The notes below the pieces were generated by a model, which was not told the DNA's origin, searched no databases, and saw nothing but the letters and a program-made list of their open reading frames with translations. From NCBI RefSeq assembly GCF_018271975.1, contig NZ_JAGUCN010000002.1:62001-126000 (forward strand): DNA of 64,000 bases. The letters are read 5' to 3'. This DNA is from Carboxylicivirga mesophila. GTDB taxonomy: Bacteria; Bacteroidota; Bacteroidia; Bacteroidales; Marinilabiliaceae. Within the stretch, counting starts at the first letter, position 1. The number at the start of each line of letters is the position of its first letter. The position numbers and the translations under genes were made by a program. This document shows, piece by piece, positions 55,696 through 62,681 of this stretch.

Positions 55696-56052
55696 TTAAA
55701 TTTTAAAGAGTTTGTGAGCAGGGAGTTTCTCTGTTATTATTCCCATCTTTTCTAAATTATGAAAATCTGTATCCGGTTTAATTCTTATACTGGAACTAAT
55801 CAACTTTCTACCATCGTACAATCTTTCATCTTCTTCGATTAGGTTTTCAGCTACTCCAAAAAGGAATTGCTTCTTCCCATTCTTTAGGTGGTGAAAGACT
55901 CTCATGTTGAGAACTTTTAAGGTTACTCCACAAGGACTTTTAAGTCTAAAGGTCGAGTTCTTCTCGATTAGCACCTTGTCATCTTTCTTAATGTTGAAAG
56001 AAATTTTTCTGATTGTCTTTTTGTTCTGTTCTATTGTTGTTTTGAATTTCAT
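55696..56052 (-). CDS. Small protein of unknown function in the element
   Basis: The 118-residue protein has predicted beta-strands and Lys-rich segments, without signal peptide or membrane helix. I do not recognise a family. It lies 17 bases after the replication protein on the same strand and ends at a terminator, so it is likely the last gene of the replication block. In many rolling-circle phages a small ssDNA-binding protein follows the initiator gene; that role is a guess here and no ssDNA-binding motif is seen. Confidence 0.6.
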   Translation of the reverse strand: MKFKTTIEQNKKTIRKISFNIKKDDKVLIEKNSTFRLKSPCGVTLKVLNMRVFHHLKNGKKQFLFGVAENLIEEDERLYDGRKLISSSIRIKPDTDFHNLEKMGIITEKLPAHKLFKI

Positions 56053-56069
56053 ATTGTTAGTTTTTAAGA

Positions 56070-57707
56070 TTAGATAAATACTTTGTTTTTAGTTTTCAAT
56101 GGGCTTTTATCCCATAGTTGGTAATCGATATAGCGTTTAAACGTTAAGTCAGTATGCACATCCATTGTATCAACCGCAAGCTGATTCGGCTTAATGCCGA
56201 GCTTTTCCAAGCGGCTTTTAATATCATACTTACCACTTCTTGAGATTATTCCCATTTTAACCAGTTCGTCCAAAGTATGATATTGAAGGTGTGCTAGAAT
56301 TGAGTTAATCTTATTCATGTTGATTTTACTTTGCTTTCCTTTTTTATTGTAGTCGGCAAAGTGCTCATTGTAGGCATCAACATTTTTATTGTAGTTCATC
56401 ACTCGTTTGGTCACATCAGTAAACTTTTCCTGTACGTCAATTTTAAATTGTTGCAGGAAATCATTGAACACATTAAACATCTCTTTGACAAGAGCTTTTG
56501 AAAACAATGTTTCCATAGGAAGCGAAATATCCCCTTTACTACTGTACTTTAAATTTACAAGCGATTCATTGTTTTGAATTGTATTTTTACCAACGGCCAA
56601 TCGAAACGAAACCTTCTTGTTTAGAATTTTTTCATAGATTTTTGCTTCGGTTATTTCTTCCTTCGTCAATGTTCTTAATTCTTTATTGGGGTCTTTAGCA
56701 CCTTTTTCAATTAAGCGGTCACAACGCTTCTTAATTTTACGCACCTTTTTGTAGCTCTTTTCAAGTTGCTTTCTGACAATACAATACTTTGCAAAAACAT
56801 CTTTTCTATACAGGTGACTCATCATGCTATTTTTAAAGCTTATCTCATATCGAAGAATCTTATCAGCATGGGATTGAAGGCCTTCTTTAATGAGTTTCCC
56901 TTTAGTATCATATACATCCTCCACCTGAAATAGATTGCGTTTAAACGCTTTATTCATTTTGCGGTGATGATTACGCTCACCTTTAGAACTTCCGTACTCT
57001 GTTCCTTTGTGGTAAATTTTAGCAGCATAACGGCCAGTATTCAGGAAAATAGAAGTGCCCCAATCGGTTTTATTCTTCGATGTTTCTCGTAAGTATCTCT
57101 TTTTAATGCGCTTTTGATACTCTAAATACTTTAAGGCTTTCTCTTTTGATTCAAAGTATTGATTAAAACAGATATCCAACCGATTGATTTCAACATCATT
57201 CAAATCAATCCAACCAAAACTATCAATTAATGGAAATTGCATCTTGAGGAAATACTTCACAAAGAAGATTAGCCTATCATAAATAATGGCTTGGATTCGC
57301 TCCATGCTTTCAAGGTGTGCCCGACCATAAGAGTTTTTGAATTCCGTAATGTGTGGCACAAACTGAACGATGTTTGTACCAAAGATATACTTGGGAATTG
57401 AATAGTTAAATTCAATGTAATCTCTATCTAATCTTACCTGATAACCAAGATAGTAATGCGAAGATGTTAGTTTTTTATCTTTGAAAAAAGTTAATTGCTT
57501 TCCTGAGTCTCCATAGTGGATGCTTTTTAATTGAAGATACTTACTTTGGTTACTACTATGAATCTCACCTGTTTCGGTATCTACATAATCGGCAAATGGA
57601 TTTTGATGTTCATATACCTTATCTGCTGTTTTTGAGCTCTCCAAAATATCTACCAATCGTTGATTTTTTTGCAAATTATGTATGCGTAGTCCTATTGAGT
57701 CAAACAT
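56070..57707 (-). CDS. Phage/plasmid replication protein, gpII/X-type
   Basis: The 545-residue protein matches the pattern of Bacteroidota relatives of the filamentous phage replication initiator (gene II/X family), which nick one strand and start rolling-circle replication. Supporting blocks are DLNDVEINRLDICFNQYF, TSIFLNTGRYAAKIYHKG and ILRYEISFKN, in the family's order. The C-terminal half is rich in helices and Lys. It sits between the HTH gene and a small gene of unknown function, all on the same strand. The initiator reading is the best one; a specific catalytic Tyr could not be fixed by eye. Confidence 0.75.
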   Translation of the reverse strand: MFDSIGLRIHNLQKNQRLVDILESSKTADKVYEHQNPFADYVDTETGEIHSSNQSKYLQLKSIHYGDSGKQLTFFKDKKLTSSHYYLGYQVRLDRDYIEFNYSIPKYIFGTNIVQFVPHITEFKNSYGRAHLESMERIQAIIYDRLIFFVKYFLKMQFPLIDSFGWIDLNDVEINRLDICFNQYFESKEKALKYLEYQKRIKKRYLRETSKNKTDWGTSIFLNTGRYAAKIYHKGTEYGSSKGERNHHRKMNKAFKRNLFQVEDVYDTKGKLIKEGLQSHADKILRYEISFKNSMMSHLYRKDVFAKYCIVRKQLEKSYKKVRKIKKRCDRLIEKGAKDPNKELRTLTKEEITEAKIYEKILNKKVSFRLAVGKNTIQNNESLVNLKYSSKGDISLPMETLFSKALVKEMFNVFNDFLQQFKIDVQEKFTDVTKRVMNYNKNVDAYNEHFADYNKKGKQSKINMNKINSILAHLQYHTLDELVKMGIISRSGKYDIKSRLEKLGIKPNQLAVDTMDVHTDLTFKRYIDYQLWDKSPLKTKNKVFI

Positions 57708-57720
57708 ATGTTGATTATTA

Positions 57721-57799
57721 AAAGGTTAGGGCTGAATTATCACAGAAAACAGTGTCTAGTTTCTGGACAGGTTCAGCCTTGTTAATAACTAGGCTGAAC
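57721..57799. promoter_or_regulatory. Inverted-repeat cluster ahead of the replication gene
   Basis: GTTCAGCCT (57771) and AGGCTGAAC (57791) form a perfect 9-base inverted repeat. A related AGGGCTGAAT is at 57728, and CAGAAA/TTTCTG (57743 and 57760) forms another. It could be a replication origin or a Rep-binding operator. Confidence 0.45.
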
Positions 57800-57804
57800 T
57801 GCCC

Positions 57805-58092
57805 TTAATTCTGATGGATTTTGATGAATTCTAAAAGCTCACTTTTCTTAAAAAGTACCTTCTTTCCTATTTTGAAATAGGGTACTTCGCCTTCTTTCTG
57901 ATAGCGATATAAAGTGCTGTGTGAACAGTTAAGAAGCTCCATCGCTTCTTTTCTGGTAAGAATATCCTTTTCTTCACGAATGTTTGGAGGAGTGGATTGA
58001 GAGTTTAATTCTAAAAGTTCTTCCTGAATAATCTCTCTGAAGATTTGTTTTAGCTCTTCTCGTGAGCTTTCATTTAGTTCGAAATACAGCAT
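57805..58092 (-). CDS. HTH excisionase-like DNA-binding protein
   Basis: From the ATG at 58092 the product has 95 residues; an earlier start at 58155 would add 21 residues. The C-terminal half is a MerR/excisionase-type winged helix: DILTRKEAMELLNCSHSTLY then RYQKEGEVPYFKIGKKVLFK. Such proteins act as recombination directionality factors or as regulators of element genes. It lies between the replication protein and the 330-residue gene, all on one strand, typical of Bacteroidota integrative elements. Confidence 0.8.
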   Translation of the reverse strand: MLYFELNESSREELKQIFREIIQEELLELNSQSTPPNIREEKDILTRKEAMELLNCSHSTLYRYQKEGEVPYFKIGKKVLFKKSELLEFIKIHQN

Positions 58093-58177
58093 AATTTTGC
58101 GTTTTTGATTATTAATTATGCTGCAAGAAACCCAATGAAACAGTGGTGACTTCAAAAGTCACCAAAGTCACCAATTA

Positions 58178-59170
58178 TTATCGAAATGGATATTTCATTG
58201 GTCTTGGATTGGAAAACTTTCCTTTTACAGTGCTTAAGCTCCAATTCTCGAAATTTAAAAAGGCATCTTTCAAAAGGCTATAGTAATCGTATGCTTTAAC
58301 ATCCAAACATTTAGTTTTCTCAATGTCATAAAATTCTCGAATGAATCTTTTAAGGCTTTCGTTAGTACACTTAACAAAAACCTTCTCATAATTGGTTAAT
58401 TGCTCAAATCCCTCAAATGCGAATGACAGGACTTTATCAACATCTTCTTTGCTTAATATCTGTTCACCTTCAAACTCGCCCTCTTCTTTATTGATAATTG
58501 TCAATCGATTGAAATACTTAACAATTTCCTCTTTGGATTGATAAACCTTAATTCTTTCGGGTATTATTACTTCTGGTTTGTATAATTCTCCCTCCAAGAA
58601 TGACTTGAATTCTTTTAGAGCAATGTAAAAGTTTACTGAGTTTTCATCACTCTTAAGCTGATAGCCATATAACATTCTGTCAAAACGAGCACGGAGATTT
58701 AATCCTGATTTCTTATTAAGGTCTTTTGAGTCCTTAACCATTTCCCTGCAAATGATTTCAGTAAACTGTTCCGGTGTAGTTGCCTGACCATATTTTTTTC
58801 TCGTTTTTTCAGCTAATTGCCTCATTCTTTTCTTTGTGGCCTTATCAATTTTAATCTTTTTAAAATGACCAATTATTCTGTGTTGAAAATTTCCATCCTC
58901 AAAAAAGTGATATGAAAGATATCGGTTAAGCTGATTGTAATAAAAATCAATGGCTTCATCTTCTTTTTCAGCCTTTAAAATGGCTTCAAGTGATTCAATT
59001 TCCCTCTCGATACCAGTTTCCCTTAATTCTTCATTTAAGAACTTTCTTTCATGAATAAAGCTCCAGTGAAGGACGTCAAAGAACATTTTGCTTGTAACTA
59101 AATTCTCTTTTTTGCCATTAATAATGTTAATGACTATTGTATCAATTGACTGGCGCTCCATTCGGTACAT
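58178..59170 (-). CDS. Protein of unknown function overlapping the integrase
   Basis: The 330-residue protein is Lys- and Glu-rich and mostly helical, without signal peptide, membrane helix or a motif I can name. Its start overlaps the end of the integrase gene by 29 bases (an ATG at 59161 would cut this to 20), which suggests coupled translation. Position between an integrase and an excisionase-like gene suggests a role in integration, excision or element control, but this is inferred from place only. Confidence 0.6.
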   Translation of the reverse strand: MYRMERQSIDTIVINIINGKKENLVTSKMFFDVLHWSFIHERKFLNEELRETGIEREIESLEAILKAEKEDEAIDFYYNQLNRYLSYHFFEDGNFQHRIIGHFKKIKIDKATKKRMRQLAEKTRKKYGQATTPEQFTEIICREMVKDSKDLNKKSGLNLRARFDRMLYGYQLKSDENSVNFYIALKEFKSFLEGELYKPEVIIPERIKVYQSKEEIVKYFNRLTIINKEEGEFEGEQILSKEDVDKVLSFAFEGFEQLTNYEKVFVKCTNESLKRFIREFYDIEKTKCLDVKAYDYYSLLKDAFLNFENWSLSTVKGKFSNPRPMKYPFR

Positions 59171-60383
59171 TGTTAAATTTATTCATTGCTTCTTTTAATT
59201 GGTCTTGGGCTATCTTGTTATAGCGTTTAAACACTCTGTGGTCTTTGTGTCCTGATATCATCATAATGATTTCAGAAGGTATGCCAAGCCTGAAAGCGTT
59301 AGTAATAAAAGTTTTTCGTGCTACATGTGATGTGAGTAGTTGGTGTTTTGGTGTGCTCTCCTCAATCCTTCTTGAACCTTGATAACGAACGATTGTAATG
59401 TGGTCATTAAATCCGACAGCTTTACCGATGTCTTTCAAGTACAGATTCATTTTTTGGTTGCTTATAACAGGAAGGCATTTTTCATCAGGTAGGTGAGAAT
59501 ATTTTGCTAGTATCTCCTGTGCATAGTTATTAAGTGGGATTTCTATTAGTTCTTTGGTTTTGATTGAGAAGAAACGCAATGTGTTATTATTAATTTGAGT
59601 TCGTTTAAGATTGGCGATGTCTGAATATCTTAAGCTTGTGAAGCAGCCAAAGCAAAATACATCTCGAACTTGCTCAAGATACTTTTGCTTGAAGGTGAAG
59701 TTGTAAAGGTGCATAAGTTCTTCCATGCTTAGCACAATGATTTCGCCTTCTTTCTCGGAAAAGGTGTACTTCTTAAACTTCTCATTACTATGATATCCTT
59801 TATCTAGTGCCCAGCTCAAAAAGCGCTTTAAAACTTTTATATTTTTAGCTATCGTGTTGTTTGTGTTTTTATTAACATTGATGTAGTAGGTGACAAGTTC
59901 TTCAAATAATTCAGGAGTGAAGTCATTAAAATGTAATGCTCTTCTTTTGTTGTTAATGTAAATTTCTAATTGACTGCCTACTGATTTATATTTTCTGATA
60001 GTGCCAGGCGTACAAGTGTTTTTGAGCGAATCTAAAAACTCATTGAAATACTCTTTGAGCTTTTTACAACCATTTTTATTTGAGTTGAGTTTTTGTTTGA
60101 GCGTTTCAGGTGTAAATACTTCTCCAAGAATGTCAGATTCGCGATAGAGGCGAAGAACTTTTTCCCTGAAGGTTTCCAACCTTTGATTTATCTGGAGCTT
60201 TTCTCTTCCTCCTTTTACTCTTTCTTTCTTTTCATCCCAATGCTTATGGTCGATGCGTTCACCAACCGTACTTTTTAGGCGATAGCCATTAAAACTGAAC
60301 GAATATATAATGGGAACATTCTTTGTTTTGATGTTACCATCCTTGTCTTTTCTTCTTTCAAGATAGTATTTAAATATTGCCAT
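59142..60383 (-). CDS. Tyrosine recombinase (integrase)
   Basis: The ATG at 60383 (413 residues) is preferred to the upstream in-frame start because it opens with the usual MAIFKYYLERRKDKDG. An arm-type DNA-binding domain is first, then a SAM-like core-binding domain, then the catalytic domain with Arg in CFTSLRYSDIANL, the His-x2-Arg block HVARKTFITNAFRLG, and the nucleophile Tyr in VFKRYNKIAQ. It integrates the element at tRNA-Arg(CCG). The start codon overlaps a 10-base inverted repeat, which may be a binding site for self-regulation. Confidence 0.95.
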   Translation of the reverse strand: MAIFKYYLERRKDKDGNIKTKNVPIIYSFSFNGYRLKSTVGERIDHKHWDEKKERVKGGREKLQINQRLETFREKVLRLYRESDILGEVFTPETLKQKLNSNKNGCKKLKEYFNEFLDSLKNTCTPGTIRKYKSVGSQLEIYINNKRRALHFNDFTPELFEELVTYYINVNKNTNNTIAKNIKVLKRFLSWALDKGYHSNEKFKKYTFSEKEGEIIVLSMEELMHLYNFTFKQKYLEQVRDVFCFGCFTSLRYSDIANLKRTQINNNTLRFFSIKTKELIEIPLNNYAQEILAKYSHLPDEKCLPVISNQKMNLYLKDIGKAVGFNDHITIVRYQGSRRIEESTPKHQLLTSHVARKTFITNAFRLGIPSEIIMMISGHKDHRVFKRYNKIAQDQLKEAMNKFNNVPNGAPVN

Positions 60384-60408
60384 TGTGTGTAGGTTATTTA
60401 CACACAAT
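60382..60408. promoter_or_regulatory. Inverted repeat over the integrase start
   Basis: ATTGTGTGTA (60382-60391) and TACACACAAT (60399-60408) pair perfectly over 10 bases with a 7-base spacer. It covers the start codon and is next to a direct repeat shared with the left end. Confidence 0.55.
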
Positions 60409-60418
60409 ATTACACACA
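60400..60418. repeat. Right candidate integrase arm-type site
   Basis: ACACACAATATTACACACA matches the left-end site at 47085-47103 in 17 of 19 positions, in the same orientation. Confidence 0.55.
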
Positions 60419-60491
60419 GAAATTGAAATATCAAACAGGATTATGTGAATTCGAATAAAACAACTAAAATTACGAAACCCTTATTAACAGG

Positions 60492-60503
60492 GCGTTTAAA
60501 CGC
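60492..60503. repeat. 12-base palindrome near the right att site
   Basis: GCGTTTAAACGC is a perfect palindrome. The same 12-mer is at 56937-56948, and shorter forms are at 56133 (GCGTTTAAACG) and 59223 (GCGTTTAAAC), all inside the element. Confidence 0.5.
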
Positions 60504-60546
60504 TCTTTTGTGTGCTCGTGGAACCTCATTGAATTTAACAGAATAG

Positions 60547-60561
60547 TCCCGCCGGGGTCAC
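60547..60561. repeat. attR: right att core repeat
   Basis: TCCCGCCGGGGTCAC is identical to 47012-47026. No tRNA body precedes it here, so this is the displaced copy. Confidence 0.9.
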
Positions 60562-60562
60562 A

Positions 60563-60595
60563 AATCCTCCTGATTGTCAGGGGGATTTTTTTTGA
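60563..60595 (+). terminator. Original tRNA-Arg terminator, displaced by the element
   Basis: AATCCTCC pairs with GGGGGATT around a 9-base loop, followed by a T-run, directly behind attR. It has no gene in front of it now. Confidence 0.75.
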
Positions 60596-60810
60596 TATGT
60601 GTCTGTCTAGTCCTGAAATAGCGTATCAATAGTTTGCAGATTAAAGGCATCAACAATATAAACGATTACTTTCGATATTTGAACACTCCCTATTTGGATT
60701 AGCTGTTAACCCTGTCTTCAGGTGGAAATATTGCCTTGTTATACCATACCTATTCAATACCTTTTATGAATGGTAACAACTATACAAAAGCTGTAATTAA
60801 GCAATATTTA

Positions 60811-60870
60811 AAACCTAGCTAGGTTTCGATGTAAACCTAACTAGGTTTTGGTGCAAACCTAACTAGGATT
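60811..60870. promoter_or_regulatory. Three 16-base palindromes at 22-base spacing
   Basis: AAACCTAGCTAGGTTT (60811-60826, perfect palindrome), AAACCTAACTAGGTTT (60833-60848) and AAACCTAACTAGGATT (60855-60870). The starts are exactly 22 bases apart, about two helical turns, which suggests cooperative protein binding upstream of the gene at 60950. Confidence 0.7.
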
Positions 60871-60949
60871 AGGTACCATCTCAATTTGTAGTAAAATTTG
60901 TCTTGGTATCATTTTTGCTTTAGCCTGCTCCGAAATCTAATTGAGTGAC

Positions 60950-61369
60950 ATGAGAAACAATAAAGCAGCCACAGGTAATCCGTTTTTTGATGTTAAGATG
61001 GGAACGGCAGGCGCACTCTTTTTGGGTGCCATTGTTTTTGTGGTCAACTATGCGCATGGCTGGCAGCTGGCGTTGGTGGCCGCATCCAAGCAAGGGCTAT
61101 ACACCTTTGTTATTGGAGGAGTTATGACCAAAATGACTGAGAATATTGCCATAAGAATCGGACAGCGACGAAATGCACTGCTGATGGCAGTATTGATTCC
61201 AACGTTGTTAACCTCGGCGCTTACCTTTGGCATGCATTCGTTAAAAGGAACGCCCGAACCATTTATCAGCACCATCCCCACCTTTATTTTTGCACCTGCG
61301 GGTTTCTATGGCTGGGCGCTTCGCAAACGCCGGCACTTTGACAGGCTTCAGGCAGAGATTCTTACTTAA
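60950..61369 (+). CDS. Small membrane protein of unknown function
   Basis: The ATG at 60950 gives 139 residues with about four membrane segments (GALFLGAIVFVVNYAHG, LYTFVIGGVMTKM, LLMAVLIPTLLTSALTFGM, IPTFIFAPAGFYGWALRKR). I do not recognise the family. It stands alone just outside the element with three palindromes 80 bases upstream, so it is probably regulated by the protein that binds them. Confidence 0.6.
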   Translation: MRNNKAATGNPFFDVKMGTAGALFLGAIVFVVNYAHGWQLALVAASKQGLYTFVIGGVMTKMTENIAIRIGQRRNALLMAVLIPTLLTSALTFGMHSLKGTPEPFISTIPTFIFAPAGFYGWALRKRRHFDRLQAEILT

Positions 61370-61744
61370 CCGAGTGTTCTATTACTGCTTGTTGCGTAAA
61401 AAGCCGACGCACATTTTAGCTGTTATATCCATCGAAGCAATACGCCTTTGGGAGTAATTCAAAATAGGCAAGCTTGGCATGGTAGGCTCCTTTTTAGTTG
61501 AATCAACGTTAATTCCACCCTTTTTTATGCAGGTGTTTATTAAAAAATATCTTGCTGGAAATAAAAACCTAAAAAAGTGTAATGTGTAGTTATTTAATAA
61601 GATAGCTATCTTGTGGCTTGTGCTTGTATAGGTGGTGTGATGCACCATTTATCTTCTTTGAAAGTCGTACATAGGCATTATAATGTCATTCCTCTCAGCC
61701 GACTTATAGATTTGTTATATCAATTAATTTTAAATCTATATGTT
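61370..61744. other. Intergenic region ahead of the T9SS cargo gene
   Basis: No gene is supported. A minus-strand 88-codon frame (61382-61648) has no family features and shares the space with the upstream region of the gene at 61745. Confidence 0.5.
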
Positions 61745-62608
61745 ATGAAAAAAGTTTTACTTTCTTTAGGTTTTGCTCTTTCCGTGAGCGCAATGTCGGC
61801 ACAGGTAATTTGTGATTTTGAAACTGCATTGCAATACGGGCCTGTTATAATAGGCGGGAGTGGGTTGCAAACCACCAGTTTAGTTGATAACCCAGCTCCT
61901 GATGCTGTAAATTCTTCACAAACAGTGTTAAAAGCTAATGCGTATTCAATTGACAATAATGGAGGAAATAAGATTGATGCAGTAATGTTTCAATTGCCCG
62001 AAGGTGAAACGTTTCAGGCAAATGATTATGCTGCAGTTAAAGTCAATATCTATGTGACAGGTGGAACTCCGGCCACGGTGCTAAAACCACGTGGTAAAGC
62101 TGGTATTTGGAATGCTGACAATGTAAGTTCTCCTGCTCCTGGAATATGGATAGGCGTTGTTAAAAACCGTGTTGATGGCGAGGATGGTTTAGCACCAAAT
62201 CAGAGTGGGTGGATGCAATGTTATTTCGATATCTCAACTAAAACTCAAACTGATAATTATGATGCCTTCCAGATCCAATTGGATTGGAGTGATGAGCGGG
62301 CTGAGGATTTAGAAATTTATTTCGACGACTTTGAATTAGTAACAGAAATACCTGATAATGTTCCAACTGCCATTGGTGATGAGCTTGTTACGGCACCACA
62401 AATCATCAACGACAACAACCTTATAAAAATTAACAGTGAGACTGTAGTCAGCGAAGTGGTTGTGTTTGATATGACAGGTCGTGTGGTTTCACAGCTACAA
62501 AGCGATGAAATTAAGCAGATAAATATTGCGAATTTACCAGGGGGCTTATACATCGTTAAAGCTAAAGCAGAAGGTAAAGTTTATACTGAGAAAGTATTAA
62601 AGCGTTAA
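61745..62608 (+). CDS. T9SS-secreted protein with C-terminal sorting domain
   Basis: The ATG at 61745 gives 287 residues starting with a clean signal peptide (MKKVLLSLGFALSVSAMSAQ); the in-frame start 44 codons earlier is rejected. The middle is a jelly-roll-like, possibly carbohydrate-binding domain (VICDFETALQYGP ... DDFELV). The last 75 residues are a type A T9SS sorting domain, with VVVFDMTGRVVSQ, INIANLPGGLYIVKAKAEG and the terminal KVLKR. It should leave the cell through SprA. The sulfatase gene follows 73 bases later, so the pair may act on the same sulfated polysaccharide. Confidence 0.85.
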   Translation: MKKVLLSLGFALSVSAMSAQVICDFETALQYGPVIIGGSGLQTTSLVDNPAPDAVNSSQTVLKANAYSIDNNGGNKIDAVMFQLPEGETFQANDYAAVKVNIYVTGGTPATVLKPRGKAGIWNADNVSSPAPGIWIGVVKNRVDGEDGLAPNQSGWMQCYFDISTKTQTDNYDAFQIQLDWSDERAEDLEIYFDDFELVTEIPDNVPTAIGDELVTAPQIINDNNLIKINSETVVSEVVVFDMTGRVVSQLQSDEIKQINIANLPGGLYIVKAKAEGKVYTEKVLKR

Positions 62609-62627
62609 AAACTATTAGTGTTATAGA

Positions 62628-62660
62628 AAAGGGCTACCTATGGGATAGCCCTTTTGTTTT
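62628..62660 (+). terminator. Terminator after the T9SS cargo gene
   Basis: AAAAGGGCTA pairs with TAGCCCTTTT around an 8-base loop, followed by GTTTT. Confidence 0.8.
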
Positions 62661-62681
62661 AATTTTAAGGAGAAAACAGAT

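Larger units (their letters stand above)
47012..60561. mobile_element. 13.5-kb integrative element in tRNA-Arg(CCG)
   Basis: Boundaries are a 15-base direct repeat, TCCCGCCGGGGTCAC, at 47012-47026 (inside the tRNA 3' end) and 60547-60561. Between them are a tyrosine integrase next to the right end, an HTH excisionase-like protein, a gpII/X-type replication protein, three genes of unknown function in the integration/replication block, and a five-gene HerA/NurA cargo operon. The element is visibly richer in A+T than the host DNA on either side. There are no capsid, tail or conjugation genes, so it is more like a phage-plasmid satellite or small integrative plasmid than a complete phage or ICE. 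Confidence 0.9.

Noticed and set aside
55531-55755. 74-codon plus-strand open frame in the element
   Set aside because: It overlaps a terminator and the end of the 118-residue gene and has no family features.
61382-61648. 88-codon minus-strand open frame
   Set aside because: No motif or signal; it occupies the upstream region of the T9SS cargo gene.
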